From contig VSOO01000011.1 in the NCBI GenBank assembly GCA_009774895.1, forward strand, positions 1-18,195: a stretch of 18,195 nt of DNA, given 5' to 3'. The stretch is from Alistipes sp. (GTDB lineage: Bacteria > Bacteroidota > Bacteroidia > Bacteroidales > Rikenellaceae). Of the stretch, positions 1-5,729 are shown one piece after another (positions within the stretch are counted from its first letter, which is position 1; each line of letters begins with the position of its first letter). The notes beneath the pieces are model-generated. The model saw nothing but the letters and a program-made list of their open reading frames with translations. It made no database searches and had not been told where the DNA came from. A program made the translations under genes and the position numbers.

Positions 1-34
1 CCAATGCAAAAATGATGTTACGTTTGATATTCAT
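1..34 (-). CDS. Tyrosine-recombinase-like integrase, N-terminal fragment (runs off left edge)
   Basis: Read leftward from an ATG at 32-34, an open frame runs to the window edge and encodes MNIKRNIIFAL. This short basic then hydrophobic beginning resembles the first strand of the arm-binding domain of Bacteroidetes tyrosine integrases. Eleven codons are not enough to assign a family alone. The call rests on context: a Bacteroidetes-type promoter just upstream, repeated CACCCAA boxes over that promoter, and a tRNA-like attachment site about 160 bases away. The gene reads away from the attachment site, into the element, as integrase genes at element ends often do. Base composition here is AT-rich, unlike everything right of about 208. 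It could instead be another small leftward gene of the element. Confidence 0.5.
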   Translation of the reverse strand, partial: MNIKRNIIFAL

Positions 35-36
35 AA

Positions 37-84
37 TTGGGTGCGTTTGAAATTCTACACCCAAATATACACCCAATATTTGGG
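37..84. repeat. CACCCAA boxes and 9-bp inverted repeat over integrase promoter
   Basis: TACACCCAA occurs at 56-64 and again at 68-76, exactly 12 bases apart. The inverse, TTGGGTG, lies at 37-43. In addition CCCAAATAT (60-68) and ATATTTGGG (76-84) form a perfect 9-bp inverted repeat with a 7-base spacer. The boxes cover the -7 element and the start region of the leftward integrase-like gene. Repeats placed like this commonly bind integrase arm domains, an excisionase or a repressor. Which applies here is inference. Confidence 0.6.
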
Positions 85-92
85 ATAGCAAA
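62..92 (-). promoter_or_regulatory. Bacteroidetes-type promoter for the integrase-like gene
   Basis: On the minus strand TTTG (89-92) is followed after 19 bases by TATATTTG (62-69), matching the Bacteroidetes -33/-7 consensus TTTG-n19-TAnnTTTG. The gene start at 34 lies about 28 bases beyond the -7 box, giving a short leader. The -7 box overlaps the CACCCAA repeats, so binding there would probably affect transcription. Confidence 0.65.
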
Positions 93-185
93 AGGCATTT
101 AGAAAGATTTAGATTTACTCTACACTTTGAATTGTATGTGATTATCAGCGTTTTGCGGTTTTATGATATTTCTTGAAAGTATAGA

Positions 186-207
186 TTCGAGAGCCTCCCT
201 CTCCGCC
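186..207 (+). other. tRNA-Ser-like 3' remnant, probable attachment site (att) core
   Basis: The bases fall into the register of a tRNA 3' end: TTCGAGA at 186-192 as a T-loop, CCTCTCC at 198-204 as the acceptor 3' strand, G at 205 as discriminator, then CC. The run CCTCCCTCTCCGCC (194-207) is what I would expect at the 3' end of a class II serine tRNA. It is not a whole tRNA: no matching 5' acceptor strand (GGAGAGG) or anticodon arm lies upstream, and the T-stem cannot pair (ATAGA opposite GCCTC). This is the pattern left when an element integrates into the 3' end of a tRNA gene. The intact copy would lie beyond the left edge, at the other end of the element. Confidence 0.55.
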
Positions 208-231
208 GAAGCCCGCGATTCCAGTGGGCGG

Positions 232-264
232 AATCCGCAAGATCAATGTCTTGCGGATTTTTTT
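232..264 (+). terminator. Intrinsic terminator, probably of the original tRNA gene
   Basis: AATCCGCAAGA (232-242) and TCTTGCGGATT (249-259) form a perfect 11-bp stem with a 6-base loop, followed by a run of seven T (258-264). No protein gene on the plus strand ends upstream within the window. The hairpin starts 25 bases after the tRNA-like 3' end, so it most simply terminates the tRNA transcript that existed before integration. Confidence 0.8.
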
Positions 265-385
265 GTGTCCTGTCCAGTCGTATTCTTCCTCTTTGGGGAG
301 CGGGCCGCAGCCTCCCCCGGCGGACTGCCGAGTATCCGTCGCCCGAGGAAAGCCGCATCCGCGGTGCGGACAAATTCGGAGCGGT

Positions 386-592
386 ATGATGTCGCCGGAG
401 GCTCGCCGAGCAGAAGCGGCGGACGTGCATCGGGACTTCGGAGTAGTATCGACGTCGTTGAAGGACGTCGGCAGTTCGCCGCCCCACGAGCTCGAACTCC
501 ACATGGACCGCGTGCAGCAGGCGGCACGGATAATCGAAAGCTGCGCCGCATGCAGGCTCGAACTCTACGAGGAGCTCAGCGGGAAGCGGTAG
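386..592 (+). CDS. Small hypothetical protein (68 aa)
   Basis: I do not recognise this protein. An ATG at 386 (or 389) follows GGAG at 378-381, a rare plausible ribosome binding site here. The frame is open further upstream to 224, but that part crosses the tRNA terminator and reads as low-complexity Pro/Gly/Arg. The 68 residues are mixed in charge, with a probable C-terminal amphipathic helix holding a CxxC pair (CAAC) before a basic end. About three quarters of third codon positions are G or C, in keeping with resident genes though weaker. A strong hairpin follows the stop after 19 bases. There is no signal peptide or membrane segment. It could be a chance frame in GC-rich DNA. Confidence 0.35.
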   Translation: MMSPEARRAEAADVHRDFGVVSTSLKDVGSSPPHELELHMDRVQQAARIIESCAACRLELYEELSGKR

Positions 593-611
593 CTTCCGAA
601 CGCAACGATTT

Positions 612-642
612 CGCCCCTGCCGGAAAAGGTCCGGCAGGGGCG
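612..642. terminator. Strong hairpin between convergent genes, probable bidirectional terminator
   Basis: CGCCCCTGCCGG (612-623) and CCGGCAGGGGCG (631-642) form a perfect 12-bp GC-rich stem with a 7-base loop. It lies between the stop of the small rightward gene (592) and the stop of the leftward methyltransferase gene (667). T-runs on either side are short (ATTTC on plus, AAATCGTT on minus), so termination may be imperfect. Confidence 0.6.
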
Positions 643-666
643 ATTTCATGTTTGCGGCGCACGGGC

Positions 667-1410
667 TCAGCGCATCCGGCGCCGGAACTCGGCGCAGACG
701 ACGCCCGCGGCCATGGCCACGTTGAGCGACTCGGAGCCCGCACGGTCGGCGGGGAAAGGCGGGATGTAGAGGCGCCGCGTAATGCCGGCGGCGGTGGCGG
801 GACGCACGCCGCGGCCTTCGTTGCCCATGACGACGATGCCTGCGGGCGTGAGGTCGGCGCGGTAGAGGTCTTCGCCGTCGAGAAAGGTGCCGTAGACGGG
901 GATGCCGGCGGCGGCGTGCGCGGCCAGGTAACGCCCGAGGTCGGTGTAGTGGACCCGGACGCGCAGTATGGCGCCCATGGTGGCCTGCACGACCTTCGGG
1001 TTGAAGCAGTCGGCCGTGGCTTCGGAGCACACGATGTCGCCGATGCCGAACCAGTCGGCGAGGCGGATGATGGTGCCCATGTTGCCGGGGTTCTGCACGT
1101 CGTCGAGCGCCAGCACGAGTCCGGCCGCGGGGTCGGCGCTCCGCAGGTCGCGGTGCGGCATGCGCACCAGGGCCAGCGAGCTGCCGGGGGTCTTGAGGTG
1201 CGAGAGGCGTTCCATCTCCTTGGGGCTCACGGGAGTGACCTCGGGGCCCGAGAAGAGGCCGTCGAGCGCGTAGATGCGTTCGATGCGGAGGTCGGAGGCC
1301 CGCAGCTCGCGGATCAGCTTCTCGCCTTCGGCGAGGAAGAGTCCCGTCTCGGTGCGGGCCCGCTTGTCGGCCAGCGAGCGCACGAGTTGTATTTCGGATT
1401 TCGTAATCAT
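667..1410 (-). CDS. TrmH/SpoU-family RNA 2'-O-ribose methyltransferase
   Basis: The 247-residue protein should transfer a methyl group from S-adenosylmethionine to a ribose 2'-OH in rRNA or tRNA. Residues 1 to about 95 look like the SpoU substrate-binding domain (LAEGEKLIREL near 26-36). The rest is the SPOUT catalytic domain with its three motifs: NPGNMGTIIR at 107-116 (conserved Asn and Arg), GNEGRGV, and SLNVAMAAGV near the C-terminus. These form the knotted cofactor site. Length suits a single-domain family member. The ATG overlaps the TGA of the RNase Z gene as ATGA, so translation is probably coupled and the start is fixed. The exact target (RlmB-like 23S rRNA or another nucleotide) cannot be read from the sequence, so no symbol is given. 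Confidence 0.9.
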   Translation of the reverse strand: MITKSEIQLVRSLADKRARTETGLFLAEGEKLIRELRASDLRIERIYALDGLFSGPEVTPVSPKEMERLSHLKTPGSSLALVRMPHRDLRSADPAAGLVLALDDVQNPGNMGTIIRLADWFGIGDIVCSEATADCFNPKVVQATMGAILRVRVHYTDLGRYLAAHAAAGIPVYGTFLDGEDLYRADLTPAGIVVMGNEGRGVRPATAAGITRRLYIPPFPADRAGSESLNVAMAAGVVCAEFRRRMR

Positions 1411-2345
1411 CGTTTTCTCACGTTCATTCGGGGTTCGATGCGGTAGGTTTCGCCCTCGCAGGCGGGGTCGGTGGCGGGAAAGAGCGTGCGGGCTTCGGCG
1501 GCCAGGGCTTCGGCGTCCTTGTAGCGCGACGAGAAGTGTCCGATCAGCAGGCATCCCGCACCGGCCGCGAGGGCCGCTTTCGCCGCGTCGTGCGTGGTCG
1601 AGTGCCCCCGCTCGCGGGCGAGGCGGCTTTCGGCCGCGGCGTAGGTCGCCTCGTGGTACATCAGATCGACGCCTGCGCACAGCGCCGCGGCCTTGGCCGA
1701 GCGGTTCGTGTCCGAGAGGTAGGCGTAGGCACGGGGCGCATGGGGCCGGTAGGCCACGGCGTCGTTGGGCAGCACCTCGCCCGTGTCGAGCACGAGGTCC
1801 TCGCCCCGCTTCGCGGCCGTGATCTGGGCGATGGAGAGTCCGTAGCGCGCGATGGCCTCCTTGTCGGCATTGAGGGCGGGCGCCTTCTCGCGGAAGAGGA
1901 ATCCGGCGGTGGGTACACGGTGGCGCAGCGGCACGGACCACACCTCCAGCGTGCGGTTTTCGAACAGCAGGGCGTGTTCCGTGGTGCGCACCTCGTGCCA
2001 CACGGGTTCGTAGGGCAGGTCGGAGTCGAAAAAGCGCAGGTGCGCCTCCAGCATCTCGCCGAAGGGCGCCGGGGCGTAGATCGGCAGCGGCGTGCGCCGG
2101 CCGTAGAGGCCCAGCGTGGATAGCAGCGGAAAGAGCCCGTAGACGTGGTCGCCGTGGAGGTGCGAGATGAAGACCGCACGCAGCTTCAGGGGGTTGATGC
2201 CGCAGCGCACGAGCTGCTGCTGCACCCCCTCGCCCGCATCGACCAGGTAGTACTGTTCGCGGAAGTTCACCGCCTGGGCCGAAGGGTGGCGCGAAGCGGT
2301 GGGTTTGGCCGAGGCCGAGCCGAGTATGGTGACGCTGAAGTTCAA
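1407..2345 (-). CDS. rnz: Ribonuclease Z (tRNA 3'-processing endonuclease)
   Basis: A metallo-beta-lactamase-fold enzyme that cuts the 3' trailer from tRNA precursors. At 312 residues it matches the short bacterial RNase Z form. The zinc-binding motif SHLHGDH sits at 61-67 (H62, H64, D66, H67). Further ligands are likely in LSDTN, in the YHEAT histidine segment, and in GHFSSRY near the C-terminus; the GHSTTHDAAKAA segment is also typical of RNase Z. The start codon is TTG at 2343-2345 and gives MNFSVTILGSASA, the expected first beta-strand. No ATG fits, and the stop of the upstream lipoprotein gene lies only four bases away. The gene overlaps the methyltransferase start by four bases, forming a coupled unit with it. 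Confidence 0.93.
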   Translation of the reverse strand: MNFSVTILGSASAKPTASRHPSAQAVNFREQYYLVDAGEGVQQQLVRCGINPLKLRAVFISHLHGDHVYGLFPLLSTLGLYGRRTPLPIYAPAPFGEMLEAHLRFFDSDLPYEPVWHEVRTTEHALLFENRTLEVWSVPLRHRVPTAGFLFREKAPALNADKEAIARYGLSIAQITAAKRGEDLVLDTGEVLPNDAVAYRPHAPRAYAYLSDTNRSAKAAALCAGVDLMYHEATYAAAESRLARERGHSTTHDAAKAALAAGAGCLLIGHFSSRYKDAEALAAEARTLFPATDPACEGETYRIEPRMNVRKR

Positions 2346-2349
2346 GTCG

Positions 2350-2757
2350 TTATTTTCTGTATTTTATGAAGGTCGCTTCGAGGCGTTCGGTTGTGCGCGA
2401 CTCCACGGATTCGGTGCGCGTGCGGGTTTCGTTGCCCTTGGTGTCGCGCACGGTCTCCTCCGTGCTCGTGCGGGTCGGCTCCTGCACGAGGCGGCGGATG
2501 CCGGTGAAGACGATGGCGTCGGCACCCGTCTCGCGGGCACGCCGCTCGATTGCCGTCTGGGCGTCTTCGAGGGTTTTGAACATCCTGGGCTCCGCCTCGA
2601 TGCGGCCCATCGTCTCGTAGGCGCAGGGCACATCCTCCCAGGCGGCGTAGATCTCCGGCGCCTCGGTCGCGGGGTAGCGCTTGCCGATGTAGTTCGTGGT
2701 GACGCCGCAGGAGAGCAGCGTGAGGGCTGTGCTTGCGGCCAGGATCGTTTTTTTCAT
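2350..2757 (-). CDS. Small conserved Bacteroidetes-type lipoprotein (135 aa)
   Basis: From the ATG at 2757 the protein begins MKKTILAASTALTLLSCG, a lipoprotein signal peptide with lipobox LLSC and lipidated Cys17. It should be anchored in the cell envelope. The mature part of about 118 residues has a compact alpha/beta look: YxTMGRIEAE, a helix with ERRARETGADAIVFTG resembling small YbjQ/DUF4156-like 'GADAI' folds, then a Thr/Arg/Glu-rich segment (residues about 95-125). No catalytic motif is visible and I cannot name its function. A longer frame reaching 2835 is rejected because it would bury the signal peptide and cross the 10-bp repeats. It heads the unit with RNase Z and the methyltransferase; the stop is four bases from the TTG start of rnz. 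Confidence 0.85.
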   Translation of the reverse strand: MKKTILAASTALTLLSCGVTTNYIGKRYPATEAPEIYAAWEDVPCAYETMGRIEAEPRMFKTLEDAQTAIERRARETGADAIVFTGIRRLVQEPTRTSTEETVRDTKGNETRTRTESVESRTTERLEATFIKYRK

Positions 2758-2790
2758 GGTGCGGTGTATTTCGTTGCGGCCATGCGTACG

Positions 2791-2830
2791 CTGCCGGGTG
2801 CTGCCGGATACTGCCGGGCATTGCCGGAGT
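2791..2830. repeat. Four tandem 10-bp repeats
   Basis: Four head-to-tail copies of a 10-bp unit with core YTGCCGGR lie between thioredoxin reductase and the lipoprotein gene: CTGCCGGGTG, CTGCCGGATA, CTGCCGGGCA and TTGCCGGAGT. The first seven bases are nearly fixed and the last three vary. One helical turn per unit would suit a protein-binding array, but slippage-generated junk is equally possible. Confidence 0.7.
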
Positions 2831-2869
2831 GGCATGCGGCCGGTGTGTTTCGCCGCGGCCTATCCGAAA

Positions 2870-2898
2870 GAGCCGGGCGGAGTCGCTCCGCCCGGCTC
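2870..2898 (-). terminator. GC-rich hairpin downstream of trxB, probable terminator
   Basis: GAGCCGGGCGGAG (2870-2882) and CTCCGCCCGGCTC (2886-2898) make a perfect 13-bp stem with a 3-base loop. An outer TCCGAA/TTCGGA pairing (2863-2868 with 2902-2907) could extend it. On the minus strand it begins 20 bases after the trxB stop and is followed only by CTTT, so it is a weak or factor-assisted terminator. Confidence 0.6.
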
Positions 2899-2918
2899 CT
2901 GTTCGGAGTGCCGTTTGC

Positions 2919-3839
2919 TTAGCGCAGCAGGAAGCGCTCGCAGTCGAGGGCGGCCATGCAGCCCGAACCTGCGGCGGTGATGGCCTGGCGGTAGTGCGGG
3001 TCCTTCACGTCGCCTGCGGCGAAGACGCCCTCGACCGAGGTTTTCGACGTGCCCGGCTCGACCTTGATGTAGCCCTCGGCGTCCAGTTCGAGCTGACCGG
3101 CGAAGAGCTCGGTGTTCGGGTGGTGGCCGATGGCCAGGAAGAAGCCCGCGATGTCGATGCGCGTCTCCGTGCCGTCGGCGCCGCGCAGCAGGGCGCCCGT
3201 CACACCGCTCTCGTCGCCCAGCACCTCCACGGTGTTGTGCTCGAACATCACCTTGATGTTGGGGGTGTTGAACACGCGCTCCTGCATCGCCTTCGAGGCG
3301 CGCAGGAAGGGCTTGCGCACGATCAGGTAGACCTGGCGGCAGAGCGATGCCAGGTAGGTGGCCTCCTCGCACGCCGTGTCGCCGCCGCCGACCACGGCCA
3401 CGTCCTTCTTGCGGTAGAAGAAGCCGTCGCACGTGGCGCAGGCGCTCACGCCCTGACCGCGGTACTTCATTTCGGAGGGCAGGCCGAGGTACTTGGCCGA
3501 AGCGCCGGTGGCTACGATGAGCGACTCGGCCACGATCTCCTTCTCGCCGTCCACGGTCACGCGGAACGGACGCGACGAGAGGTCTACGTGCGTGATGTTG
3601 CCCTTGCGGATGTCGGCGCCGAAGCGCTCGGCCTGGCGGCGGATGTCGGCCATCATCTGGTTGCCGTCCACACCCTCGGGGTATCCCGGGAAGTTCTCGA
3701 TCTCGGTGGTCGTCGTGAGCTGGCCGCCCGGCTCGATGCCTTCGTAGAGCACGGGGCTGAGGTTCGCACGCGAGGTGTAGATTGCGGCGGTGAAGCCCGC
3801 GGGGCCGCTGCCGATGATGAGGGTTTTTACTGTCTCCAT
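2919..3839 (-). CDS. trxB: Thioredoxin reductase
   Basis: A cytoplasmic flavoenzyme that uses NADPH to reduce thioredoxin. The 306 residues match the usual low-molecular-weight bacterial form. The FAD-binding GSGPAG is at 10-15, the redox disulfide CATC at 134-137 (C134, C137), the NADPH-binding GGGDTA at 151-156, and the second FAD motif GVFAAGD near the C-terminus. The fold order FAD-NADPH-FAD is intact. The start ATG at 3839 lies 13 bases after the stop of the pseudokinase gene, so it is probably the last gene of the operon that begins with the DUF4954-like gene. A GC-rich hairpin follows. Placement of trxB behind kinase-like genes may be only operon convenience. Confidence 0.95.
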   Translation of the reverse strand: METVKTLIIGSGPAGFTAAIYTSRANLSPVLYEGIEPGGQLTTTTEIENFPGYPEGVDGNQMMADIRRQAERFGADIRKGNITHVDLSSRPFRVTVDGEKEIVAESLIVATGASAKYLGLPSEMKYRGQGVSACATCDGFFYRKKDVAVVGGGDTACEEATYLASLCRQVYLIVRKPFLRASKAMQERVFNTPNIKVMFEHNTVEVLGDESGVTGALLRGADGTETRIDIAGFFLAIGHHPNTELFAGQLELDAEGYIKVEPGTSKTSVEGVFAAGDVKDPHYRQAITAAGSGCMAALDCERFLLR

Positions 3840-3852
3840 AGTGGTTGTTTTT

Positions 3853-4866
3853 TTATTTTAGGTTGATTCCTTCATTTTCGGTTTCGGGGATCCGGCTCCG
3901 CGGGGCGAAGTCGCTCGTGCGGTTGCCTTCGTAGTCGAATTCCGCCCACAGACCCTCGTGCCGCACGAGCGTGCGGTTCGTGTCGGGGTCGTACTCCACG
4001 ATTTCGTAGCGGGGCTCGATCACGTAGCGCCCCGTCTTGTCGATCAGACCCATGCGTCCGTCGTGCAGCGTGACGGCGGCGCGCCCTTCGCGGAAGTCGT
4101 CGGCCCACAGATACTGCGCCGGGATGACCGGACGGTTTTGCAGGTCCACGTAGCCGTAACCCGCCTCGTCCTCCACGCAGACCAGCTGTTCGAAAGCGTT
4201 GCCCGTCCAGATGTGCCCCGCGAACCGCTCGCCGGACGAATAGGCCGCCTCCGTGTCGTGCACCCGGGGCTGCGCGCCGCCGCCGGCCCGGCGGCGAACC
4301 AGGTCGCGGAGCGCACCGAGCGCCTCGGCATCGGCGCCGAAGCCCGTGCGGGCGTAGTGGTAGCGAATCGGGATCAGGCGGCCGCGGTGCCAGCGCAGGT
4401 TCTCCGCCTTGAGGTTGCGGTGCGAAAGGTCGAGGCGTCGCAGCTCCTCCTCCAGGGCGTCGAGCGCTGCGAGGAGCGTGTCGCACGGCTCCGTGTCGAG
4501 CGCCTCGTCGAACGTGCGGCCTGCGGGCAGGTGCTGCAACACCATGTCGCAGCGGCGGTGCGTGCCTGCGGCGTCCTCGTATCGCATCTCCTCGCGCAGC
4601 AGCCGGTAGTCGGCGAGCCACTCCGAGCGCAGGGTGCCCAGGTGCGCCGCGATGCGCTCCACGGCGCTGATCGCGACCGGAGCGAGGGGCATGGCCAGGA
4701 GCCAGCGCTCCTCGCGCCATACGATCTCCGCCTCGGCGAAGCGTGCCGTGCGGCGGATGAGCGGGCGGCCGGACGCATCGGCGACCGGGCGCAGCGCCTT
4801 GAGCGCGTGCATCGAGTCTTCGGGGGCGAGCAGCGCCCGCAGGAGTGCATAGATCGTGGGTGTCAT
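3853..4866 (-). CDS. Pseudokinase-like protein with C-terminal WG-like repeats
   Basis: The 337-residue protein has a kinase-like region (about 35-195) and a WG-repeat-like region (about 235-315). The catalytic loop reads HRNLKAEN at 149-156: H149, K153 and N156 are kept, but the catalytic Asp is Asn151. Where a DFG metal-binding motif should follow there is LIPIRYHY, without Asp. It should therefore be catalytically dead and act as a scaffold or allosteric partner. The C-terminal part has repeats of the form GYVDLQNRPVIPAQY and GLIDKTGRYVIEPRY, as in WG repeats. No signal peptide or membrane segment is visible. The start is four bases after the VWA gene stop, and trxB follows after 13 bases. 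It shares its architecture with the kinase gene at 7507-8634, so the two are probably ancient paralogues. The kinase assignment is by motif only. Confidence 0.75.
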   Translation of the reverse strand: MTPTIYALLRALLAPEDSMHALKALRPVADASGRPLIRRTARFAEAEIVWREERWLLAMPLAPVAISAVERIAAHLGTLRSEWLADYRLLREEMRYEDAAGTHRRCDMVLQHLPAGRTFDEALDTEPCDTLLAALDALEEELRRLDLSHRNLKAENLRWHRGRLIPIRYHYARTGFGADAEALGALRDLVRRRAGGGAQPRVHDTEAAYSSGERFAGHIWTGNAFEQLVCVEDEAGYGYVDLQNRPVIPAQYLWADDFREGRAAVTLHDGRMGLIDKTGRYVIEPRYEIVEYDPDTNRTLVRHEGLWAEFDYEGNRTSDFAPRSRIPETENEGINLK

Positions 4867-4870
4867 GGCG

Positions 4871-5725
4871 CTATTCCGTTTTTATGCTGATCGAGCCGAT
4901 GTTCAGTACGGCCAGAAGTTCGGACACCGAAGCGTTGTAGCTCATGCCCCGGAACGGCGGCATGCCGCCGCCCCGCAGGTCGCGGATGTACGGCTCGAAA
5001 GGCGCGGGCATCGGGCTCGAACACTCGTAGAGCAGCTCTGCGTAGCGGCTGCCGTAGCCGGCCTCGTCGGCCGTGGGGAAGAGCAGGGCGCGCTGTCCGC
5101 AGCCCGAGGCTATGTGGATGTTGATGAGCAGCACGCTGCCGTCGTCGGTGCGGAGCGACCGTATGCGGCGGCAGATGCCGAGCAGCTCCTCGTCGTTGCA
5201 GTCCGTAGCTTCGCCGTCGGTGATGTTGAACACCACGGGCGGGAAGCTCCCGGCGTTTTCGGGCCGCTGTGTCCACTCGGCCGCAAGGTCGCGCACGTGG
5301 AGCAGGGCATCGTACATGGGGGTCTCGCCCTGGGCCTCGGGGACGATCCATGCCGGCACGGGCAGTTCGTCGAGCAGCGCGGTGCTGCCGTCCGGCAGAC
5401 GGTATTCGCCCTGCACGGTCGCCGGGGCCGGGGCCATGCGGTCGATTTCGACCACCGAAAGGAACTCGGGGCGCTCGCCCAGCAGCGGCTTCACCCCGCG
5501 GCCCGCATAACCCAGCACCGCCACGTCGTAATAGTCGCGGATGCCGTCGGTGCGGCGTGCGCGTTCGGTCAGTTCGAAGAGCAGACGGTTGGCCACCTGA
5601 GCCACGGCGTCGGCTTTCCGCATGCTGCGGCCGTGGAACACGATCCGTTCGGCCATCGAGCCGGAGCAGTCGATGGCCAGGATGAAGGCCGTGCGGTGCG
5701 AGCGTGTGATGCTTTGCGTGTACAT
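4871..5725 (-). CDS. VWA-domain protein with intact MIDAS (TerY-like)
   Basis: A 284-residue, apparently cytoplasmic von Willebrand factor A domain protein. The metal-ion-dependent adhesion site is complete: DCSGS at 19-23 (D19, S21, S23), Thr135 in GETPMYDAL, and Asp170 in NITDGEATD. This would bind Mg2+ or Mn2+ and a partner acidic residue. The body alternates beta-strands and helices over about 12-235. The last 45 residues (LRGGGMPPFRGMSYNASVSELL) probably form a C-terminal extension. There is no signal peptide or transmembrane helix, unlike BatA/BatB-type VWA proteins, so it is closer to TerY-like proteins that pair with kinases and phosphatases. The gene starts four bases after the DUF4954-like gene and ends four before the pseudokinase gene, so it is clearly co-transcribed with them. 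Its target is unknown. Confidence 0.88.
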   Translation of the reverse strand: MYTQSITRSHRTAFILAIDCSGSMAERIVFHGRSMRKADAVAQVANRLLFELTERARRTDGIRDYYDVAVLGYAGRGVKPLLGERPEFLSVVEIDRMAPAPATVQGEYRLPDGSTALLDELPVPAWIVPEAQGETPMYDALLHVRDLAAEWTQRPENAGSFPPVVFNITDGEATDCNDEELLGICRRIRSLRTDDGSVLLINIHIASGCGQRALLFPTADEAGYGSRYAELLYECSSPMPAPFEPYIRDLRGGGMPPFRGMSYNASVSELLAVLNIGSISIKTE

Positions 5726-5729
5726 ATCT

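Larger units (their letters stand above)
35..385. other. Gene-free stretch spanning element end and chromosome boundary
   Basis: No convincing gene lies here. From left to right it holds the integrase promoter and repeats (37-92), an AT-rich segment without recognised features (93-180), a tRNA-Ser-like 3' remnant (186-207), and an intrinsic terminator (232-264). The rest, 265-385, is GC-rich with no clear signal. Composition changes sharply from AT-rich to GC-rich near 186-208, which fits a junction between imported and resident DNA. Confidence 0.7.

Noticed and set aside
120..207. A complete tRNA-Ser gene ending at 207
   Set aside because: Only the T-loop and acceptor 3' strand fit. There is no 5' acceptor strand, D-arm or anticodon arm upstream and the T-stem does not pair.
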